Below, piece after piece: positions 53,501 through 62,500 of a stretch of 64,000 bases of DNA. The stretch comes from Trissonchulus latispiculum (taxonomy: Eukaryota; Nematoda; Enoplea; Enoplida; Ironidae), in contig JASAND010010752.1 of the NCBI GenBank assembly GCA_030248195.1, positions 1 through 64,000 of the forward strand. The letters are read 5' to 3'. How positions within the stretch are numbered: position 1 is the stretch's first letter; the number at the start of each line of letters is the position of its first letter. The position numbers were made by a program, and so were the translations under genes. A model generated the notes under the pieces. It saw only the letters and a program-made list of their open reading frames with translations. It did not search any database and was not told where the DNA came from.

Positions 53501-56500
53501 TATTATAGGTGCGTACTAGCTTATATATAGTTTGGAAATGGAGCATTAAAGCGAAAAATGTTAGATTGTTAGATTGCTTCTAAGAAAACTGTCTCGTAAT
53601 TGAAACCCGTTTAGCAACTGCATCTGCTGCGTGCGTACCCCAATGGGTTTGAACGGTTCTACTATAACGTCGGTATCTTAAATTGTTTTGTGTTAAGTAT
53701 AATATCCTTTGTTGTTGATTACTGTATATACGTACAAAGCATGTCATTTGCCTTGTGGAATTGGCTCTTTTCTTATTTCATTTTGTAAATCTAACTGGTA
53801 TTATCCAGTTTGCTTGAAACTAGTGCATAGCTTAATGGAAAGCATACTGGAAATAGTGGAAAGCTGGGATTGTCGAGAAATAGACATGGAGTTTTTGCTT
53901 AGGAGGAGTGATCCCCCCTTCCCCCCCCCCCCGCTGGATGCCTCCCTTTTTACTTTTTTGGTTTCCCCCACTACTCAGAGGCATCCAAAAAGTGCCAAAT
54001 TTTTAGGTTTTTTAGTACCAAAACTTAATTTTTGAGTACTAATTTTTAGCTGAGTAATAGCAGTAGAAGTAGAAAACAGGCTATTTTACCGTACGTATAT
54101 TGTTACCTTTTTCAGGTCATTCTTTCTCCCATCATTCCCACATATTTTTGCCTAGAAAACCCCAGCATAATGTCAATACGTAGAGTAGTTTTAATAGTGA
54201 TTGCAAAATTGCAAGTTTGTTTCAGAAAGGCCAACAGCAACTGATTTCAATGTCTGCAGTAGCCAGGACCACGATAAGGCACATCTCTATTCGCATGTTC
54301 TGTTTGTCATCAGTCTGTCCAAGGTGGCTCGACGACGATCCGAAACAGAGGAGTGGATCCCGTTGACGGGCAACTCTTTTGAGATGTTCCTCAGTCGTAA
54401 GGTGGACGGAAGGGTCATGTTTTGTATCAGGCGTAGAATGCACTCTGATGCCTACTTTACCCTGGTTGCTGAACCGCTGGACCCGCGTATGGAAATGACC
54501 AGTCTTGGCTTGGACTGTATTTGGTAGGGTGTTTTTTGCTTTTACGAGTGCATGATCATAGGTTAACGCGGGGGGGGTCTGGGGGGGTCCAAGCCCCCAA
54601 CCCGGACAAGGTACAAGCCCCCCAACCCGGACAAGGTACAAGCCCCCCAACCCGGACAAGGTACAAGCCCTACCTGAGAGAGGGGGGGGGTCCAAGCCCC
54701 CCTCCCCAACCCGGGCAAGGTACAAGCCCTGCCGCCGTCGGGGGCAAGGGGTATCGAAAAAATGGCCAATGGGGTAGGCAAAAATAGCCGGAAAAAATTA
54801 CTTTTTACACTAAAATTTCAAAAAATTTCCGGCTTCGCCGGAATTTTTTGTTAAAAATGTCTAATTTTTCAGGAAAATCAAGGTTTTCAATCTGTTCAAA
54901 GTACAAGCCCCCTCAAAATTTTCTGAGGACAAGCCTCCTCCCAGGACCCGACCTTATGTTAATGTGTGTGCATGATTATTGTTTGATCTCTTTTCTGTAG
55001 ATGCTTGACTCTTGACTGTCTTTTTTACAGGGGCGGGGGTGTGGGGTGGTTACTGAAACCTGTTCTACCCATCTTGTGTTGCCCATAGTCTTCCCCTCCC
55101 TAGTATTCCATTCCGGCAGTACCGAAAAGTTTTATACAATAAGTTAAAATTGAAAAATAAGGTTTGAGGAAGTTTACACAAATTTTCGGCTTAGTCGGAT
55201 TTTTCGCAATTTTAAGCTTATATTTAAGTTTCAAATTTGTTTAATTTTTAGATCAACGTTAATAAAACAGTTGTTCTTAAGGTGCGGATTTCCTTTCAGG
55301 TAGTTTTGACTCATACGGTATTATTGACTCATAATCCTTTACGCAAATTGCTAAAACTTACGAAATAGCCTATTTTCATGCCTTAAATATTCTGGGACTG
55401 TTTGTTAGGAGAAAATATAAGAAAGTTCTGGATTTTGCCACTTTACTTTCCGTAAGAAGTCAAGACACCGGATTGGTTGCTATAGCTGAAAGGAGAGCAC
55501 CGAATTGAACATTTTGCTTTTACAAGCTTTTTGCTTTTTTTGAACTATCTCCAGTGGTTAAATCAGTATAAGCAAAAAACTATTTTGGCTCGGCAGGTCT
55601 TACCGGTCGAAAAAATCGGCCAAATGCGTGGTAACACAAAATTTCGCAACTTCACATTGAGTTTTCTTGCAACTCGATACGATTTAGCACAAACCAAGAA
55701 AAACGTCCCTCCGCAGAAGTGCGAATTTCGATATCTGAGGAAAATTTTCGGAATCCGTCGAGTAGTTTTTGAGAAATTGATGTTCGACACAAAATAGTCG
55801 CAGTTTTGCCAAAATGGTTTTTTGGCCAAATCTCTAGCTTAAAACAATAAAGTCCGCCGAATAGGCATTCATAAAATGTGCATTTGGACGCTGTATCGAT
55901 TGAGTATAAATAAGCCAACTTTGTCCTTGACATGTGGCAGTAATTTTGAAAAAACTGATTTCCTCAAAAATGGCCATTTTTTGACCCTCAAAACAGTTTT
56001 TTGCTTATACTGACTTAGGCCCGAATTCATAAAACGCTGGTATCCATACCAATGGTATCCATACAACTGGTATGGATACCAGTGGTTAAAAAACCAATTG
56101 GTTACTTAACCGAATTCACAAAGCTCTGGTTTCCTAACCATGGTTTGCATACCAGCGGTGTGGCGGAAAAATGAAAAGCCCTTTCATGTTAGCAGTGGTA
56201 TACATACCACTGGTATCCTTCGAATGAATAGGATACCAGTGGTATGCTTTATAATAGGCTGCAGTCAAATAATTAGAAAAACTAAGCGATTATGAATTAA
56301 TTAAACAATTATATTTAAAACTAGTTTAAAACTATTATATTTGTTTTGATTTATATGCTGGAATAAATATTAGAGAATTTATGCAGTTTGATTTTGAAGC
56401 CAGTAAAGATATGATACGCTGCTTTGATATGATTAGAAAACTATGGAAATGTCTCGTTTTCACCTAAATAATGATTAAAAACTCCAATTCATTTATTGCA

Positions 56501-59500
56501 GCCCATACTAAGGTGTAAAACATATGTCAAACCACCTCCAACGGTGGTTTGTAATTTTAACCATTGATATGGTACCAACTGTATGGTACCAGTGGTTAAA
56601 ATGTTTTATGAATTCGCTGTACGCTAGTACGTACCACTAGTACCCATTCTTCCATACCAGTGGTATGGGTACCAACGCTTTATGAATACGGGCGTTAACC
56701 ACTGGAGATAGCTCAAAGGTTGTAAAAACAAAAATGTTCATTTTCGTGTCCTCTTTCCAGCCATAACAACCAATCCCGTGTCTTGTCTAACCTATTGGGA
56801 GCCTAAGACCAAAAACCAAAACTTTCTTATCTTTTGGCCTAAAAATACGTAATGGTCCGAGAATGTTAAAGAGCACGGAAATAGGTTATTTCATAAGTTT
56901 TAGCCATTTACGTAAAGTATTAAAGCTGTATGCGTCAAAAATACCCGAAAGGAAACCAGTACCTTAAGCTTGGGTTTTCGCCGGAAAACTGTTTTGGCAA
57001 AACTGCGATTAGTTTGTTTTGAACATCGATTTTTCGAAATTTACTCGACGGATTCCGGAGATTTTTGGCAGAGTGGAAATTTCTGCGCACTTTTTCTTGG
57101 TTTGGGCTAAAACGATTCGAGTAGCAAGAAAACTCAATGCGAATTTGTGAAGTTTCGTGTTACCGTGCATTTGGCCGATTTTCTCTGCCGTTAAGACCTG
57201 GTGGGCCAAATCCCTCGCTCATATGTCCTTCATGTCATGGCACAAAATAGAACATTTGGCCGATTCTACAGCTTTAAGGAATCAATGTTCAAAGTTTTTG
57301 TCTGTATTTTTGTCAGAAACGTTTTGCTATGCTAATTTTCTGTTAATTTTGCTAGTTAATGTACATGCACATGAGTTTACATGTGCATGTCCTGATTATA
57401 ACCTTTAACGATGTATAAATCTCTTACCAACTCCCAAAACTGCGTAAAAAAAATCACCACAAAAGCATTGCATTAAAGAGGTGCCACCACCTTAAGCTTT
57501 TTCAAAAAATTCCCCCAGAGATCGTTGCATCCGCCTTCCACAAATTTTGGCGTAACAATACAGTACACGCGTGTCAGAGTTTATCCACTATGAATGGAAC
57601 AGGAAAGTCCGCTAAGTCAGTTCGATAAATACAATAATGTAATAAATTGAGATCTGATTACGTACCATCGAACTTATTGTACGTGTATGTATATATACTT
57701 CAATCTGTATATAATTGCGTTTCAGTGAACTTTGCTGCATTATTGTAGGTTTGTTGAAAAGTCGAATCTTTGGTTCAAGATCACATTTGGTAATGAAAAA
57801 GATAAATCTCTCTTCTTTTCAGCCTGGCAGGACGCTTTAATGGAGGCTGCATCCTATCCCACAGGTGTGACATTATTGACTGTTGACTATAAAGTATAAA
57901 ATCTAACAGGATTTGCATTTGCTTAACATATTGAGCTTGTTTCTTTATTAAACAATTTCAGAAAAAATAGCCCTCTGGAAGACGTTTCTTTTGAACCCTG
58001 AACTGGCCGCTTTTTTAGCTTTCCTATACTTCGAGAAATCCATGTTCAAAAATTTTTTTGCGTTATCGCATTGCCAAGTCGAACCATCGAATTGCGACAT
58101 CTATAATTTATTTAATTAGCATAGCACATTCTGAGTTTAAAATAATCTAACAATTATCGTTTAAATCCAAGAATTTAGTAAATTACAGTCTTTCAAAATT
58201 TTCTGCAAATACCCAAACCAGCACCTTCAGGGGAGGGGGATCGCGATTAACATAGGTTATTAACATTAACATAGGCATAGGTTACATAGGAAAGGTCCAA
58301 GCCCCAACCCTACCCAGACAATGCGTCAGCCGTCGTAGCTAACAAGTTTATCAGTTCTTCAACCAAACTCATAATTTCTATTTATTTTCTGCTTCTCCCG
58401 CCTTACCAGAAAACCAGGTGTTCCCATTACAAACTGGGTACACTGAGCAGGCGCGTAGCCAGGAGTGCTCCCCCGGATCGGAGGTCAAAGAAAAATTTAG
58501 ATGCAAACTGGAAATGCGGGTAAATATTTCCAAAAATGGTGCGCCTGCGGCGCTAATTTTACACAAAAATACCAGTTTGCACTTGAAATCTGACTCCACA
58601 GATTTCAGGTTCAGCTCAAATTTTAGAAAAATTTTACTTGCCCTCTTCCGAATTTTTTCTGGCTACGCTAGTGACATTTAGTATGAGTCATTTACGGCAA
58701 ATCAAGCAGAAAACAGCAAAGCCACGTACAACGATAGCCAGGGGTAGTATTCGCAAATGGCTCTGGTCTGGCCTAAGTTTTTTGCCCAATTTTAAGGGGA
58801 GACTCCCCCTCATGTGGTCAGCCCATAGCGTGCAGAGGGTGACACTTCTTATTCTCTTATTGATCATTAATATGCTCTTTGTAGGATGAATATCTTGAAT
58901 TTGAATGAGTGTTGGTATTAACCAGCCTGCTGAAAATTATAACCATTTCAAAAGAAACTTTCGGTGTTTGCAAACTATCAGATCAAGCATTAGCGTTTCT
59001 CCTTTCCAGCTGCAAAAATTTATGCTAACTTAAACTTAAATTATGTTGATTTTTTCAGAAGCGGAGGTTGTTGATAAGCACGAGGAAGAATTTTTGCAGA
59101 ATCCAGCTGCAATTCGACTGGACAAGCTGTCGTTCAAACCGACTGGTACGCTTACAGCCCTTAAAAAATGTATAATTATTATTATACGACTTTCTGTGTG
59201 GCGATTTTTTTTCTTGGCATTGATTGGGCTTATTCTAGTGGGAAGAGGTGGCCCCCCACGCACCTTGCCACCAATCCCCTCCCCTAAAATTCCTCCAAAA
59301 GTGTGTGCCTTGGTACCAAATTTTGCTATAAAAATCGCTTAGAATGCCAAATTCTCAAAACTTTTCCGGCTGCGCCGGAGATCTTAACTCGATTTTTGCC
59401 ATTTTCAGTGCTAAACCTGCTTATTTTTTGGATAAAAATCAACTTTTACAGTGCTTTTTAGAAAAATAGCTCTAATTTTAGCATATTAAGAAAAATCCCC

Positions 59501-62500
59501 CCAAATTTCTCGCCCCTCGGCCTTTGGGGGAAGGCCCCAAGAAGTCCCCCCAAGAAAAAAACCTAGAATAAGCCCAGATTGATATAGACCCCGACTACAT
59601 GGTAGTTGAGTTTATGTTCCTAAGTTTTGTTCCAGTCAGCAGTATCAGAGATGGCTTGAAGCGAAAGGCCAGTCAAATTGGAGACCTGACCTGTGATCCT
59701 GTAGTATTACGAAAGGATGGCAAATGTTATGCGTGGATTTGTTTTTCAAAGTAAGGCCTGCTCTAATAGCGCATTTCTTGTTAATATTTTCTGTTCGTTT
59801 TACCTAAATAGGGACATAACATACGTACATACACCTTATTCTGTCTAGCCATTCTTTGCGTGAATTAGCCTTCAGGTTAGCATTTCCAAAATTTAGTCTT
59901 GATATACACGATTTACTATTGTTGTGGCGTGGGGAAGGATTGAAGAAATTTATGGTATCGCGTGCGTTTTACTGTGTTTTGTTAATATTTTTATAGGGAA
60001 GAATATGCTGTGTCAGCCATGACCCAGTGGAACAAGACCATTTTCTATGGAGAGCAATTAAAGGTGTCTCGTCCTGGAGCACCAACTCCGCCAAAAGCTA
60101 CTGGTTCCAGGTCTTCTCGTGAGCCTAAGTCGGCAGCAACTGATGCCAAGAAGCCCAGTTTTGAGGAGAAAGCGTGAGAACATAATTATATTTATTGTCG
60201 GTTTCGGTTACTTCTAAATTAAAAGTATTGAGTAAGTAAGTATTACGTAATAAGTTAAATTAAGGGGGGGGGGCTACGAACGGTTTTGTCCAACTTCTTC
60301 AGAGAGACCTACCTTTTGCCATATGATTAGCTAACATATCAAGGTTAAATAGTCCGTAGTGGGCATTATTATATCTAACACACACCGATTCTGGCAGTAC
60401 GCCAAAGTTGAAATTTTGGTGCGAAAAGTGGGTTTTTTGAAAAAGCTTTTCTGAATTCTGGTGGATTAACGGTTTGACCATTTCTGAAACTTTTTGCCAC
60501 AAATGTTAACTGTTACTAGTGCTAAATATTAACAGTATTCCGGCTTTCGAGCGTTGCTTCCTTCTTTACTTATAACAGCTCAAAGTTTGAAATTTTGCAA
60601 AAAGTTGCGAGGTGACCGTGCGCTGTTTTCGATCTAATAAAATTGGCAGCCCCTAGCCTACCCCAGCTTTTTACCAGTTATTAGGCTCTAATAGGGGCAT
60701 ACTGTCTGTGAATTTCAAGGGCTTTAGTTTTCTGGTTAGTGTGCTAGCCAACTTTTCGTTAAGAAATAACCCTTATTTTTGGGCCTGAAAAGCTAGCTAA
60801 GCGCAGTAAAAATGGGGTCAAAAATTTTTTGTCTCCGATTTTGCCGAAAAGGTGCTTACAGGGGTTATTTGACCTGCTGAATCAGAATATGAAATCCGTT
60901 TTTCGATATGACGCTTCTTTCGTTCAGTATGCGCTTACAACTGTCTTAGACCTTTGTGGAGCGATCGCCGTTCATACTTCGAGAAATCAATCTAGCATTT
61001 CTAAATATTGAAGCGAGGTTTAGTGACCTAAGCTGTCTGCACATCTTGGTACACTCACTGGCCTGTAATGCGCAAGGTTTCAGCCGATTCTGCCACAGTA
61101 CTTTGGAGTAATTGACTCACATCTTCGAAATGGCACCAAATAACAGTGACAATATCGATAATGTCATCTAGCACTGCGAACGCAGGGATTAACGAAATCA
61201 CGTCATTTTTACATAAGTTAAGACAGATACTTGGTGTATTAATTGGAGCAAAGTTGGGCTCCTTTGATAAACCACAGCTCATTAGACGTTAGTTAACCTC
61301 CACCCGTATAGACCTACAACACCCAATTTATCGCATTTTGATTGTATCGCGCAGAAACGTATACACTGATCTAAGGATTATTTTACACGATATCAAAGCG
61401 CTATATGTTAGTACTATTTCTGGAAAATTTGGGTACCGTACCTTGCCCATAGCGATCAGGGCGAGGCAAAGTTTCTGTACGTGTCATGCCGAGCTTTGGA
61501 CCGACAACACCAACTTCTGATGGGTCCACAGGACGCTACGCTGCATAAAATTCTTTCAAACTTTAAACTATTTTACACTAAACTTAATACTATTATATGG
61601 CAAAAGACTAGCTAGCTTTTCTAACATCGAACTTTTAGTGAAATTCGTAGCCCCCCCCTTAAAGTACCAAGCTGCTCCCCCCCCCCCCCTAAAAACGGCG
61701 GGCTGAGATGCTGAGATGTTGCTTAACAATAACTTCAATTAAAGACTTAAAGCAGTGCAGACCCGATGCATAAAATTATTCCTTATTATGGGAGAGGGCA
61801 TGAGGTGTCAGGTGCGGTTTGGCAGATTTGAATTTTGTTCCTGTATACGGAGGTTGCCTTGTTTGAACCTTTATAAAGTCTGATTGTCTACTTTCGCTGT
61901 TTTGCATTTTTTACTGACTTAATTTTTATTTTTTGGTACTAGAATCTTAGAAACTTTTGTTGAATATTGAAACTATGTGAGATAATGTGGTGTCTTTTTC
62001 GCTTCAGAATAAAGATAGAAATCAACGATGACGATGATGCACTTTGGTCTCAGGGTACGTAAAAACACGATAAAAGTGAAATGATGCAAAAAAAGAAATT
62101 TAAGACCAAATTGCAAATTCTGTGTTTAGTTTAGCACGAGTTGAGATGGCAAGCAGGAATCCAGTTACGATATTGGCTTGGGCAAGCGAAGCATGTTGAT
62201 CCATGGCAAGAACGTTTGGATTCGTATCATGTATAATTTTTATATGTTAATTTGATGCTCTTTTTATAGCTGTGAATAGTGGTAATTACAACAAGTCGTC
62301 ATCAGACAAGCAAAATTCTGATCAACTTGGATCCGCGATATTGGAAGAAAGTAAAACCTGCTGCGTAGATTTGATCAAAGATTATCCCAAAGCAATGTTT
62401 TTGATAATAGTTTCGTTAGCTACAAGGTTGAAACGGAGGCAAATGTCTATGACCAACGACTACGAACAGAGTATACATAGAGGGTCATCTAACGCGTTCA

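Noticed and set aside
55531..55797. 88-codon frame that resembles the minus-strand frame at 57009-57209
   Set aside because: The likeness comes from an inverted DNA repeat; no protein family is recognised and the frames end at repeat edges.
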